Below are positions 12,555-25,600 of a stretch of 64,000 nucleotides of DNA, in pieces; the stretch's first letter is position 1; each line of letters begins with the position of its first letter. The notes under the pieces were generated by a model. That model was not told where the DNA came from and did no database searches. It was given only the letters and a program-made list of their open reading frames with translations. The position numbers and the translations under genes are program-made. The DNA comes from Neodiprion pinetum. Lineage: Eukaryota > Arthropoda > Insecta > Hymenoptera > Diprionidae. The stretch covers positions 1,612,001 to 1,676,000 of the forward strand of contig NC_060234.1 of the NCBI RefSeq assembly GCF_021155775.2, given 5' to 3'.

Positions 12555-12890
12555 CGTTTAATTAAACGTCGAATCTATGTTCGGCTGAATGTTAGTTTTA
12601 TTACGTCCTCGCATTCAATTTCCTGGCTGATCGATTACCTTGTTTCGTCAACACGCTAAAATTACTCGGGTAATCATTGTATCTAGTGTCCCAAACGTCG
12701 CCTGTCACAAAGATTTACTCTTATTTCATAAATTGGTTGCTTTCTTGCAGGCACCGGCAACGAAGTGATCACTATTCCTGGAATAATGCAAAATTCAACC
12801 TGTGGTTATTATTCCATCGATACCGTAGAATAATCATATCGTTATTTATTTTTACCTTCGTGAAATATCATAAGCACGCTGTCAAACAGC
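12555..12890 (+). promoter_or_regulatory. Conserved upstream block before IR gene 4
   Basis: Second copy of the block described at 8,895-9,215. It carries the same landmarks: CAATTTCCTGGCTGATCGAT, ATTGGTTGCTTTCTTGCAGG, ATTCCTGGAATAATGC and CGTGAAATATCATAAGCACG. The spacing to the start codon is preserved. Confidence 0.5.
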
Positions 12891-13125
12891 GTTGTTGATA
12901 CTCTCGAGTTTCCGATGTACAATTATCTTACACAGGCTGATATATTTAATTCACTTTATTGTTAGTTTACCCTATAATTTATCGCTTACGAAACTCGGCG
13001 CGTGTTTCATGTATGAATGTTTGATAATCTGCAAATGTTCACAGCACGATTTGTCGAGCGTTTATTCGCGAACACCGTTTTTTGTATCGAAACATGTTAC
13101 ACTTTGTTTCATACTTGCAAACAAA

Positions 13126-15545
13126 ATGCAGCTCGATGCGATATTTCTTCTCGCCGCATTACCCGGGCTCTTGACGACAGCAAAGATTCTCTCACGAGAC
13201 GAGGAAGTCGATTCATGGTCCACCGCTGTTAGAACTTCTATCGATTACCTTCAATTCAATCTCGTTTTCCGTTTAACGTAACACTACATACGCAAACGTT
13301 CCAGGTCAATATCATCGATGTATGCTTCGCGACGTCAAAGACTCAAACAAGTATTTTGCTATCGGAAAATCTACCAATTGAGATATATCGTCAAGTTTGC
13401 GAGAGCTTCAAATACAGCGTTTTTACTGTAAGAAGGAAAGACCGCGGCTTTGTTCGACTCGAATCGCTGGCGGAAATTATACTCAAACACTACGATCATT
13501 ATCTAAAAACACAAGGAAAGCCGAACGCAGTTGTGATGTACGTAGAGCGGATGGATGATCTCGAATCAATATTGAATAACATGAAGTTCTCCGCGTGGAG
13601 AACTTGGAAGAACAGGATACGTTACCTCATCATTGTGCCAAGTATTTGAAATATGCGTTTATGTAATTACTATTTTGTGGTTTTCATGCTTCATTAATTA
13701 TTATTGAATCAGCCGATTCTAATCGTTATAATCCATGGATGTGTGCTTCTTTTCTGAAACAAATGATTTTGTAACGCGTCATTCACAGGGACCTTGTGCA
13801 ACGCGGAAAACGCTGATCAAATGTTCAGAGTTATTTGGAGCTACTGGATCCTTAACGCGATAATACTTTGCTCCTCCGATCATACTAAAGATTTGACCAA
13901 AAACGAATTGTACACTTACAATCCGTACTCATCGGATCACTCGCAACTGTGGAAAACGGTTATTCAAGAAACTGTCCAAGTTTTTACACAGCCAAAAAAT
14001 TTCAGTCACTCCTGGTACGTCTTCAGGGAAGACTTAATCGACATCAAGTCTCCGAAAGACTGCGATAGCTTGTTTTTCGACAAAACTCTGAACCTCGACA
14101 ATTACCTTTTCCCAATAAACATGTTCGTGATTCGTCCTGACCTATACGTCGATCAGAAGAAATCTGGGGTAGAGAAATATACGGGGCTGCAAGGTTTGCC
14201 TCTTCAGACACTCGCGGAAAAGTTGAGATTTAACGTGGTTGAGGTAATTTTTGAACTTGAAATTCGTCAAGGCAGCACAATATATCACGATTTGAAATGA
14301 ATATTGAATATATTTTTCAAGGTTTGCAACGACGACATTGACCCGTATGGGCAATTACTTGAAAATGGCTCGTACACCGGAGAATTGAAAAATGCGTTCC
14401 ACGGACTGTCGAACGTACTAACCGGCGGTCATCTTATGGAGGAGTTTCCTGGCATGGAAATGGCCTATCCTCACGTAACGGATGCAACATGTTTTGCATC
14501 TCGTTTCGGTGACCCATACCCTCTGTGGACAAACATTTTTGTAGCCAAAGAGATCTGGATTGGACTTGGGCTCATCACGCTACTCGTGACCGTCGTTCTC
14601 TACCTGCATAACAAGTCACTGGGAATGATAGCTGCGTTTTTGGATGCGGAGCGATTTGTTGTTGGTAATTCAATAATTCGATTACCTGAGACCATCAAAT
14701 ACAGATTCACCTTTGGATCAATTTTTCTCGCCTTCCTGGTTCTCGACGGAGTATTCAGAGGTAAATATTACATTTTATCAAGCTCGTTCACAGTGATTTT
14801 TTGAGACAATGAACTGCTTAAAGGGCTTCTAAACAACATGGGATTCATCGATCATGTTGCGTTCTAGGTCGTTTCGTATCAACTTTAGCAAGTGGACACC
14901 GATATCCAAACCTGGATACGCTGGACCAAGTCAAGGAACAAGGGGTGGATATCTACGGCCACGGCTCTTTTCTAAATTGGTTCGACGATCCCGTTTTGAG
15001 GAAAGCATTCCATAGTGTCATCGCTGAAAAGTGTCTCGAAATGATAGCACTTGACGGCAAGCAGCGAGCCTGCTTAGCTCATTGCTTAACGTTACCATCC
15101 GTAATACCGAACTCCACCGTGACGATTCACAAAGCTGCAATTCCGGTCAAAGAAAATTACGCAGTGTAAGCTTGGAATTTTATTTCATTTATTATTTGAA
15201 CGGATGTAAAAAAAATGCGTCATCAGATCTCAATAATCTCTAACCGTTGTATTATCTTTGTCTCATCCTAATTGAAGCTTTGTTTCAACGCTAAATTGGC
15301 CCCTGATAGACCGTTGGAACTTTGAGATGCAAAAACTGGTCGAGGCTGGTTTCATGAAGAAATGGCGCTCAGACGACAGGCTGGGTGTGGAAATGGAATC
15401 ATGGAAAATCAAGAGAGCGGCTGATCAGCTGTACTTCAGACCAATCCAGCTGAACACTTTGCATTCAGCTTTCGTGATATTATTTTTCGGCCTTGTCACT
15501 GCTCTCTTCACTTTTCTCTGCGAGATGAAAGAACGACGGAGATGA
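13126..15545 (+). CDS. Divergent ionotropic receptor, gene 4 of the cluster
   Basis: Exons 13126-13227, 13305-13641, 13789-14243, 14322-14760, 14868-15165 and 15278-15545 join in frame to 632 aa. The leader and exon 1 match gene 2 almost base for base (12,894-13,290 against 5,304-5,700). Exons 2-3 match genes 2 and 3. The end of exon 4 and intron 4 match gene 3. The beginning of exon 4 (GGHLMEEFPGMEMAYPHVTD) and exons 5-6 (YPNLDTLDQVKEQGVDIYGH; ending CEMKERRR) are its own. S1 differs slightly (GLQGLPLQTLAEKLRFNVVE). TM1 is WIGLGLITLLVTVVLYL, and TM3 is in SAFVILFFGLVTALFTF. Two AATAAA signals lie at 15,584 and 15,596. The mosaic pattern suggests gene conversion. Intact, function as for gene 2. 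Confidence 0.9.
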
Positions 15546-15639
15546 AGTGGCTGGTAGATTACAGAAGGTGATAGGGAAGAAGAATAAATACTTGGAATAA
15601 AGCTGAAAAATTTCTGCTCCACGAAACGGGTGTAGCGAG

Positions 15640-16005
15640 AAATTAATTATTTTTTTATTATTTCCTTCTTATTTTCTCAGCTGTTGATTGTACGATGCCC
15701 GAGATATCTTTCTTAGCTTTCTCAGGGTCCAATTAGCCTACTAAACTGTATTTAATCGATTCGCAAAGCATGAAATTCTTGCTCTATAGATGAAGAAAAA
15801 AGTGAGCCTACGAATTAATTTGGATTTTTTCGGTTCGCATTTGGACATGTTCGTATAACACCAGAATTGAATCTTCGATGCTCTATATCGACGTAATCTA
15901 GCGGGATTATTCAATTGCGCGCAGTCTCGGGTCGTTGCAAACAACAACTCAAAACTTACGACCGGAATACACAAAATTTGCGTTAAATTTTTAGAAGGAT
16001 ATGAG
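15640..16005 (+). repeat. Single degenerate copy of satellite module M, after gene 4
   Basis: Follows the satellite monomer in order: ATTTCCTTCTTATTTTCTCA then GCTGTTGAT; TTTCTCAGGGTCCAATTAG against TTTCTGAGTTCCTGGGGGTC...AATTAG; GAAAAAAGTGAGCCTACG against AAAGTAAGGCTAACC; ATATCGACGTAATCTAGCGG against ATTCCGACGTAATTTTGCGA; TTGCGCGCAGTCTC against TTGGGCGCAGTCCC; ACTCAAAACTTACGACCGGAA against ATCAAAAGTTAGAGCCGAAA; TTTGCGTTAAATTTTTAG against CTGCGTTTTCGACATTTTTC. It lies outside the array, in the same orientation, and is separated from it by element A. Confidence 0.7.
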
Positions 16006-16365
16006 AACAATCATAAGTTCATAGCTACAAAAGTTCAGTCTAAGTTCAGTACAGTATATTTCATTTATATTGATTCTGGTACGAGTCTTCGGGTGCCTGT
16101 GTGTAGTGATTACATGAGTTGACAAATAGAATTGCAGTGAAAAACAAAAAGAACTGCAAGAATATGTCAAAAGTAAAAACTAGATATCTGATAATTACAT
16201 CAGAAAATAGGTCTGAAGTATGCATTGCCTCTAGCAAAATGTGAACAATATTATATCGGATAGTTATTATTGAAATTTTAAGTTATAGCTTATGTTTGAG
16301 ACAACGTGCAAGTGGAACACACCTCTGCAGAAAACTGTGTGTTATTGTATTGTCACAATGTTATG
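16006..16365 (+). repeat. Spacer element A, left copy
   Basis: Paralogous to 30,765-31,075 on the far side of the satellite array. Shared runs include CATAGCTACAAAAGTT / CACAGCTACAGAAGTT at the start, GAAAATAGGTCTGAAG / GAAATAGGTTTATAG, CATTGCCTCTAGCAAAAT / CATTGTCTCTAGCACAAT, and GGAACACACCTCTG / GCAGCACACCTCTG at the end. In both places it follows directly on a module M end. Confidence 0.65.
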
Positions 16366-16394
16366 TAACCTGACAGAAAATTTATGAAATAAAC

Positions 16395-16645
16395 TATATT
16401 CTTCATATTTCCTTCGTATTTCCTCAGCTCTTGCTTCTTTGGTGTTCGATATATTTTCCCCGTTTTCTGGAGTCCACTCCGTTTGCGAAGAATCATGTGA
16501 TTCAATTGTGAAACAAATGATTATTGGCCCGAAAGTAGAAGGCCGTTTAATACGTTTCGTGACTATTTCAAAGATTTTGGAAAGTACAAGATTAACTATA
16601 TGATGCGGCTTGTCGACGTACATTTGCAAGAATATGAGATGAATT
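16395..16645 (+). repeat. Degenerate partial module M at the left edge of the array
   Basis: Starts with CATATTTCCTTCGTATTTCC then TCAGCTCTTG, and later CCGTTTTCTGGAGTCC, which recalls the first part of the monomer. Its second half is unlike the monomer or is too diverged to follow. It runs straight into the first recognisable monomer at about 16,650. Confidence 0.45.
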
Positions 16646-19600
16646 AAAATGAGTCATGAAAGGGTCATACAAATCAAATCTGAGACCAAAAATAATCGCC
16701 TCAAAAAATGAAGAGAAAGTAAGGCTAACCCCTTTGCATTTTTGGCGGAAGTTTTCGCAATTGTGAAAAGTGCTGGAATAAATTAGTTTGAGCACTATTC
16801 TGACGTAACTTTGCGAGAAAAATCGATTGGGCGCAGTCCCAATACGCTGCGATCAACTGATCAAAAGTTAGAGCCGAAAAACGAGAACCTGCGTTTTCGA
16901 CATTTTTCAGCAGGTGCTTTTTCCTCCGTAACTTCTCTCCTGTTGATCCCACGCCCTTTTCGCTGCGTTTTCTGAGTTCCTGGGTGTCCAATTAGTCAGG
17001 AGAGGGTCATTCAAATCAAATCTGAGACCAAAAGTGTTTTGCCCAAAAAAAAAGTAAGGCTAACCTCTTTGCATTTTTGGCGAAAATTTTCGCGATTTTG
17101 AAAAGTGCTGGAATAAATTATTTCTGGCACTATTCCGACGTAATTTTGCGAGAGAAATCGATTGGGCGCAGTCCCAATACGCTGCGATCAACTGATCAAA
17201 AGTTAGAGCCGAAAAACGAGAACCTGCGTTTTCGACATTTTTCAGCGGGTCCTTTTTCCTTCGTAATTTCTCTCCTGTTGATCCCACGCCTTTTTCGCTG
17301 CGTTTTCTGAGTTCCTGGGGGTCCAATTAGTCAGGAGAGGGTCATTCAAATCGAATCTGAGACCAAAAGTTTTTTGCCCGCAAAAAAAGTAAGGCTAACC
17401 CCTTTGTATTTTTGGCGGAAATTTTCGCGATTCTGAAAAGTGCTGGAATAAATTCTTTCTGGCACTATTCCGACGTAATTTTGCGAGAAAAATCGATTAA
17501 GCGCAGTCCCAATACGCTGCGATCAACTGATCAAAAGTTAGAGCCGAAAAACGAGAACCTGCGTTTTCGACATTTTTCAGCAGGTCCTTTTTCCTTCGTA
17601 ATTTCTCTCCTGTTGATCCCACGCCTTTTTCGCTGCGTTTTCTGAGTTCCTGGGGGTCCAATTAGTCAGGAGAGGGTCATTCAAATCGAATCTGAGACCA
17701 AAAGTTTTTTGCCCGCAAAAAAAGTAAGGCTAACCCCTTTGTATTTTTGGCGGAAATTTTCGCGATTCTGAAAAGTGCTGGAATAAATTCTTTCTGGCAC
17801 TATTCCGACGTAATTTTGCGAGAAAAATCGATTAAGCGCAGTCCCAATACGCTGCGATCAACTGATCAAAAGTTAGAGCCGAAAAACGAGAACCTGCGTT
17901 TTCGACATTTTTCAGCAGGTCCTTTTTCCTTCGTAATTTCTCTCCTGTTGATCCCACGCCTTTTTCGCTGCGTTTTCTGAGTTCCTGGGGGTCCAATTAG
18001 TCAGGAGAGGGTCATTCAAATCGAATCTGAGACCAAAAGTTTTTTGCCCGAAAAAAAAGTAAGGCTAACCCCTTTGTATTTTTGGCGAAAATTTTCGAGA
18101 TTCTGAAAAGTGCTGGAATAAATTCTTTCTGGCACTATTCCGACGTAATTTTGCGAGAGAAATCGATTGGGCGCAGTCCCAATACGCTGCGATCGACTGA
18201 TCAAAAGTTAGAGCCGAAAAACGAGAACCTGCGTTTTCGACATTTTTCAGCAGGTCCTTTTTCCTCCGTAATTTCTCTCCTGTTGATCCCACGCCTTTTT
18301 CGCTGCGTTTTATGAGTTCCTGGGGGTCCAATTAGTCAGAAGAGGGTCATTCAAATCGAATCTGAGACCAAAAGTTTTTTGCCCGAGAAAAAAGTAAGGC
18401 TAACCCCTTTGTATTTTTGGCGAAAATTTTCGCGATTCTAAAAAGTGCTGGAATAAATTCTTTCTGGCACTATTCCGACGTAATTTTGCGAGAGAAATCG
18501 ATTGGGCGCAGTCCCAATACGCTGTGATCAACTGATCAGAAGTTAGAGCCGAAAAACGAGAACCTGCGTTTTTGACATTTTTCAGCGGGTCCTTTTTCCT
18601 TCGTAATTTCTCTCCTGTTGATCCCACGCCTTTTTCGCTGCGTTTTCTGAGTTCCTGGGGGTCCAATTAGTCAGGAGAGGGTCATTCAAATCGAATCTGA
18701 GACCAAAAGTTTTTTGCCCGAAAAAAAAGTAAGGCTAACCCCTTTGTATTTTTGGCGAAAATTTTCGCGATTCTGAAAAAAGCTGGAATAAATTCTTTCT
18801 GGCACTATTCCGACGTAATTTTGCGAGAGAAATCGATTGGGCGCAGTCCCAATACGCTGCGATCAACTGATCAAAAGTTAGAGCCGAAAAACGAGAACCT
18901 GCGTTTTCGACATTTTTCAGCGGGTCCTTTTTCCTTCGTAATTTCTCTCCTGTTGATCCCACGCCTTTTTCGCTGCGTTTTCTGAGTTCCTGGGGGTCCA
19001 ATTAGTCAGGAGAGGGTCATTCAAATCGAATCTGAGACCAAAATTTTTTTGCCCGAAAAAAAAGTAAGGCTAACCCCTTTGTAGTTTTGGCGGAAATTTT
19101 CGCGATTCTGAAAAGTGCTGGAATGAATTCTTTCTGGCACTATTCCGACGTAATTTTGCGAGAGAAATCGATTGGGCGCAGTCCCAATACGCTGCGATCA
19201 ACAGATCAAAAGTTAGAGCCGAAAAACGAGAACCTGCGTTTTCGACATTTTTCAGCAGGTCCTTTTTCCTTCGTAATTTCTCTCCTGTTGATCCCACGCC
19301 TTTTTCGCTGCGTTTTCTGAGTTCCTGGGGGTCCAATTAGTCAGGAGAGGGTCGTTTAAATCGAATCTGAGACCAAAAGTTTTTTGCCCGAAAAAAAAGT
19401 AAGGCCAACCCCATTGTATTTTTGGCGAAAATTTTGGCGATTCTGAAAAGTGCTGGAATAAATTCTTTCTGGCACTATTCCGACGTAATTTTGCGAGAGA
19501 AATCGATTGGGCGCAGTCCCAATACGCTGCGATCGACTGATCAAAAGTTAGAGCAGAAAAACGAGAACCTGCGTTTTCGACATTTTTCAGCAGGTCCTTT

Positions 19601-22600
19601 TTCCTTCGTAATTTCTCTCCTGTTGATCCCACGCCTTTTTCGCTGCGTTTTCTGAGTTCCTGGGGGTCCAATTAGTCAGGAGAGGGTCATTCAAATCGAA
19701 TCTGAGACCAAAAGTTTTTTGCCCGAAAAAAAAGTAAGGCTAACCCCTTTGTATTTTTGGCGAAAATTTTTGCGATTCTGGAAAGTGCTGGAATAAATTC
19801 TTTCTGGCACTATTCCGACGTAATTTTGCGAGAGAAATCGATTGGGCGCAGTCTCAATACGCTGCGATCAACTGATCAAAAGTTAGAGCCGAAAAACGAG
19901 AACCTGCGTTTTTGACATTTTTCAGCGGGTCCTTTTTCCTTCGTAATTTCTCTCCTGTTGATCCCACGCCTTTTTCGCTGCGTTTTCTGAGTTCCTGGGG
20001 GTCCAATTAGTCAGGTGAGGGTCATTCAAATCGAATCTGAGACCAAAAGTTTTTTGCCCGAAAAAAAAGTAAGGCTAACCCCTTTGTATTTTTGGCGAAA
20101 ATTTTCGCGATTCTGAAAAGTGCTGGAATAAATTCTTTCTGGCACTATTCCGACGTAATTTTGCGAGAGAAATCGATTGGGCGCAGTCCCAATACGCTGC
20201 GATCAACTGATCAAAAGTGAGAGCCGAAAAACGAAAACCTGCGTTTTCGACATTTTTCAGCAGGTCCTTTTTCCTTCGTAATTTCTCTCCTGTTGATCCC
20301 ACGCCTTTTTCGCTGCGTTTTCTGAGTTCCTGGGGGTCCAATTAGTCAGGAGAGGGTCATTCAAATCGAATCTAAGACCAAAAGTTTTTTGCCCGAAAAA
20401 AAAGTAAGGCTAACCCCTTTGTATTTTTGGCGAAAATTTTGGCGATTCTGAAAAGTGCTGGAATAAATTCTTTCTGGCACTATTCCGACGTAATTTTGCG
20501 AGAGAAATCGATTGGGCGCAGTCCCAATACGCTGCGATCAACTGATCAAAAGTTAGAGCCGAAAAACGAGAACCTGCGTTTTCGACATTTTTCAGCAGGT
20601 CCTTTTTCCTTCGTAATTTCTCTCCTGTTGATCCCACGCCTTTTTTGCTGCGTTTTCTGAGTTCCTGGGGGTCCAATTAGTCAGGAGAGGGTCATTCAAA
20701 TCGAATCTGAGACCAAAAGTTTTTTGCCCGAAAAAAAAGTAAGGCTAACCCCTTTGTATTTTTGGCGAAAATTCTCGCGATTCTGAAAAGTGCTGAAATA
20801 AATTCTTTCTGGCACTATTCCGACGTAATTTTGCGAGAGAAATCGATTGGGCGCAGTCCCAATACGCTGCGATCAACTGATGAGAAGTTAGAGCCGAAAA
20901 ACGAGAACCTGCGTTTTCGACATTTTTCAGCAGGTCCTTTTTCCTTCGTAATTTCTCTCCTGTTGATCCCACGCCTTTTTCGCTGCGTTTTCTGAGTTCC
21001 TGGGGGTCCAATTAGTCAGGAGAGGGTCATTCAAATCGAATCTGAGACCAAAATTTTTTTGCCCGAAAAAAAAGTAAGGCTAACCCCTTTGTATTTTTTG
21101 CGAAAATTTTCGCGATTCTGAAAAGTGCTGGAATAAATTCTTTCTGGCACTATTCCGACGTAATTTTGCGAGAGAAATCGATTGGGCGCAGTCCCAATAC
21201 GCTGCGATCAACTGATGAGAAGTTAGAGCCGAAAAACGAGAACCTGCGTTTTCGACATTTTTCAGCAGGTCCTTTTTCCTTCGTAATTTCTCTCCTGTTG
21301 ATCCCACGCCTTTTTCGCTGCGTTTTCTGAGTTCCTGGGGGTCCAATTAGTCAGGAGAGGGTCATTCAAATCGAATCTGAGACCAAAAGTTTTTTGCCCG
21401 AAAAAAAAGTAAGGCTAACCCCTTTGTATTTTTGGCGAAAATTTTCGCGATTCTGAAAAGTGCTGGAATAAATTCTTTCTGGCACTAATCCGACGTAATT
21501 TTGCGAGAGAAATCGATTGGGCGCAGTCCCAATACGCTGCGATCAACTGATCAAAAGTTAGAGCCGAAAAACGAGAACCTGCGTTTTCGACATTTTTCAG
21601 CAGGTCCTTTTTCCTTCGTAATTTCTCTCCTGTTGATCCCACGCCTTTTTTGCTGCGTTTTCTGAGTTCCTGGGGGTCCATTTAGTCAGGAGAGGGTCAT
21701 TCAAATCGAATCTGAGACCGAAATTTTTTTGCCCGAAAAAAAAGTAAGGCTAACCCCTTTGTATTTTTGGCGAAAATTTTCGCGATTCTGAAAAGTGCTG
21801 GAATAAATTCTTTCTGGCACTATTCCGACGTAATTTTGCGAGAGAAATCGATTGGGCGCAGTCCCAATACGCTGCGATCAACTGATCAAAAGTGAGAGCC
21901 GAAAAACGAGAACCTGCGTTTTCGACATTTTTCAGCAGGTCCTTTTTCCTTCGTAATTTCTCTCCTGTTGATCCCACGCCTTTTTCGCTGCGTTTTCTGA
22001 GTTCCTGGGGGTCCAATCAGTCAGGAGAGGGTCATTTAAATCGAATCTGAGACCAAAAGTTTTTTGCCCGAAAAAAAAGTAAGGCTAACCCCTTTGTATT
22101 TTTGGCGAAAATTTTCGCGATTCTGAGAAGTGCTGGAATAAATTCTTTCTGGCACTATTCCGACGTAATTTTGCGAGAGAAATCGATTGGGCGCAGTCCC
22201 AATACGCTGCGATCAACTGATCAAAAGTTAGAGCCGAAAAACGAGAACCTGCGTTTTCGACATTTTTCAGCAGGTCCTTTTTCCTTCGTAATTTCTCTCC
22301 TGTTGATCCCACGCCTTTTTCGCTGCGTTTTCTGAGTTCCTGGGGGTCCATTTAGTCAGGAGAGAGTCATTCAAATCGAATCTGAGACCGAAATTTTTTT
22401 GCCCGAAAAAAAAGTAAGGCTAACCCCTTTGTATTTTTGGCGAAAATTTTCGCGAGTCTGAAAAGTGCTGGAATAAATTCTTTCTGGCACCATTCCGACG
22501 TAATTTTGCGAGAGAAATTGATTGGGCGCAGTCCCAATACGCTGCGATCAACTGATCAAAAGTTAGAGCCGAAAAACGAGAACCTGCGTTTTCGACATTT

Positions 22601-25600
22601 TTCAGCAGGTCCTTTTTCCTTCGTAATTTCTCTCCTGTTGATCCCACGCCTTTTTCGCTGCGTTTTCTGAGTTCCTGGGGGTCCAATTAGTCAGAAGAGG
22701 GTCATTCAAATCGAATCTGAGACCAAAAGTTTTTTGCCCGAAAAAAAAGTAAGGCTAACCCCTTTGTATTTTTGGCGAAAATTTTCGCGATTCTGAAAAG
22801 TGCTGGAATAAATTCTTTCTGGCACTATTCCGACGTAATTTTGCGAGAGAAATCGATTGGGCGCAGTCCCAATACGCTGCGATCAACTGATGAGAAGTTA
22901 GAGCCGAAAAACGAGAACCTGCGTTTCCGACATTTTTCAGCAGGTCCTTTTTCCTTCGTAATTTCTCTCCTGTTGATCCCACGCCTTTTTCGCTGCGTTT
23001 TCTGAGTTCCTGGGGGTCCAATTAGTCAGGAGAGGGTCATTCAAATCGAATCTGAGACCAAAATTTTTTTGCCCGAAAAAAAAGTAAGGCTAACCCCTTT
23101 GTATTTTTTGCGAAAATTTTCGCGATTCTGAAAAGTGCTGGAATAAATTCTTTCTGGCACTATTCCGACGTAATTTTGCGAGAGAAATCGATTGGGCGCA
23201 GTCCCAATACGCTGCGATCAACTGATCAAAAGTGAGAGCCGAAAAACGAGAACCTGCGTTTTCGACATTTTTCAGCAGGTCCTTTTTCTTTCGTAATTTC
23301 TCTCCTGTTGATCCCACGCCTTTTTCGCTGCGTTTTCTGAGTTCCTGGGGGTCCAATTAGTCAGGAGAGGGTCATTCAAATCGAATCTAAGACCAAAAGT
23401 TTTTTGCCCGAAAAAAAAGTAAGGCTAACCCCTTTGTATTTTTGGCGAAAATTTTGGCGATTCTGAAAAGTGCTGGAATAAATTCTTTCTGGCACTATTC
23501 CGACGTAATTTTGCGAGAGAAATCGATTGGGCGCAGTCCCAATACGCTGCGATCAACTGATCAAAAGTTAGAGCCGAAAAACGAGAACCTGCGTTTTCGA
23601 CATTTTTCAGCAGGTCCTTTTTCCTTCGTAATTTCTCTCCTGTTGATCCCACGCCTTTTTCGCTGCGTTTTCTGAGTTCCTGGGGGTCCAATCAGTCAGG
23701 AGAGGGTCATTTGAATCGAATCTGAGACCAAAAGTTTTTTGCCCGAAAAAAAAGTAAGGCTAACCCCTTTGTATTTTTGGCGAAAATTTTCGCGATTCTG
23801 AGAAGTGCTGGAATAAATTCTTTCTGGCACTATTCCGACGTAATTTTGCGAGAGAAATCGATTGGGCGCAGTCCCAATACGCTGCGATCAACTGATCAAA
23901 AGTGAGAGCCGAAAAACGAGAACCTGCGTTTTCGACATTTTTCAGCAGGTCCTTTTTCTTTCGTAATTTCTCTCCTGTTGATCCCACGCCTTTTTCGCTG
24001 CGTTTTCTGAGTTCCTGGGGGTCCAATTAGTCAGGAGAGGGTCATTCAAATCGAATCTAAGACCAAAAGTTTTTTGCCCGAAAAAAAAGTAAGGCTAACC
24101 CCTTTGTATTTTTGGCGAAAATTTTGGCGATTCTGAAAAGTGCTGGAATAAATTCTTTCTGGCACTATTCCGACGTAATTTTGCGAGAGAAATCGATTGG
24201 GCGCAGTCCCAATACGCTGCGATCAACTGATCAAAAGTTAGAGCCGAAAAACGAGAACCTGCGTTTTCGACATTTTTCAGCAGGTCCTTTTTCCTTCGTA
24301 ATTTCTCTCCTGTTGATCCCACGCCTTTTTCGCTGCGTTTTCTGAGTTCCTGGGGGTCCAATCAGTCAGGAGAGGGTCATTTAAATCGAATCTGAGACCA
24401 AAAGTTTTTTGCCCGAAAAAAAAGTAAGGCTAACCCCTTTGTATTTTTGGCGAAAATTTTCGCGATTCTGAGAAGTGCTGGAATAAATTCTTTCTGGCAC
24501 TATTCCGACGTAATTTTGCGAGAGAAATCGATTGGGCGCAGTCCCAATACGCTGCGATCAACTGATCAAAAGTTAGAGCCGAAAAACGAGAACCTGCGTT
24601 TTCGACATTTTTCAGCAGGTCCTTTTTCCTTCGTAATTTCTCTCCTGTTGATCCCACGCCGTTTTCGCTGCGTTTTCTGAGTTCCTGGGGGTCCATTTAG
24701 TCAGGAGAGAGTCATTCAAATCGAATCTGAGACCGAAATTTTTTTGCCCGAAAAAAAAGTAAGGCTAACCCCTTTGTATTTTTGGCGAAAATTTTCGCGA
24801 TTCTGAAAAGTGCTGGAATAAATTCTTTCTGGCACCATTCCGACGTAATTTTGCGAGAGAAATTGATTGGGCGCAGTCCCAATACGCTGCGATCAACTGA
24901 TCAAAAGTTAGAGCCGAAAAACGAGAACCTGCGTTTTCGACATTTTTCAGCAGGTCCTTTTTCCTTCGTAATTTCTCTCCTGTTGATCCCACGCCTTTTT
25001 CGCTGCGTTTTCTGAGTTCCTGGGGGTCCAATTAGTCAGAAGAGGGTCATTCAAATCGAATCTGAGACCAAAAGTTTTTTGCCCGAAAAAAAAGTAAGGC
25101 TAACCCCTTTGTATTTTTGGCGAAAATTTTGGCGATTCTGAAAAGTGCTGGAATAAATTCTTTCTGGCACTATTCCGACGTAATTTTGCGAGAGAAATCG
25201 ATTGGGCGCAGTCCCAATACGCTGCGATCAACTGATCAGAAGTTAGAGCCGAAAAACGAGAACCTGCGTTTTCGACATTTTTCAGCAGGTCCTTTTTCCT
25301 TCGTTATTTCTCTCCTGTTGATCCCACGCCTTTTTCGCTGCGTTTTCTGAGTTCCTGGGGGTCCAATTAGTCAGGAGAGGGTCATTCAAATCGAATCTGA
25401 GACCAAAAGTTTTTTGCCCGAAAAAAAAGTAAGGCTAACCCCTTTGTATTTTTGGCGAAAATTTTCGCGATTCTGAAAAGTGCTGGAATAAATTCTTTCT
25501 GGCACTATTCCGACGTAATTTTGCGAGAGAAATCGATTGGGCGCAGTCCCAATACGCTGCGATCAACTGATCAAAAGTTAGAGCCGAAAAACGAGAACCT

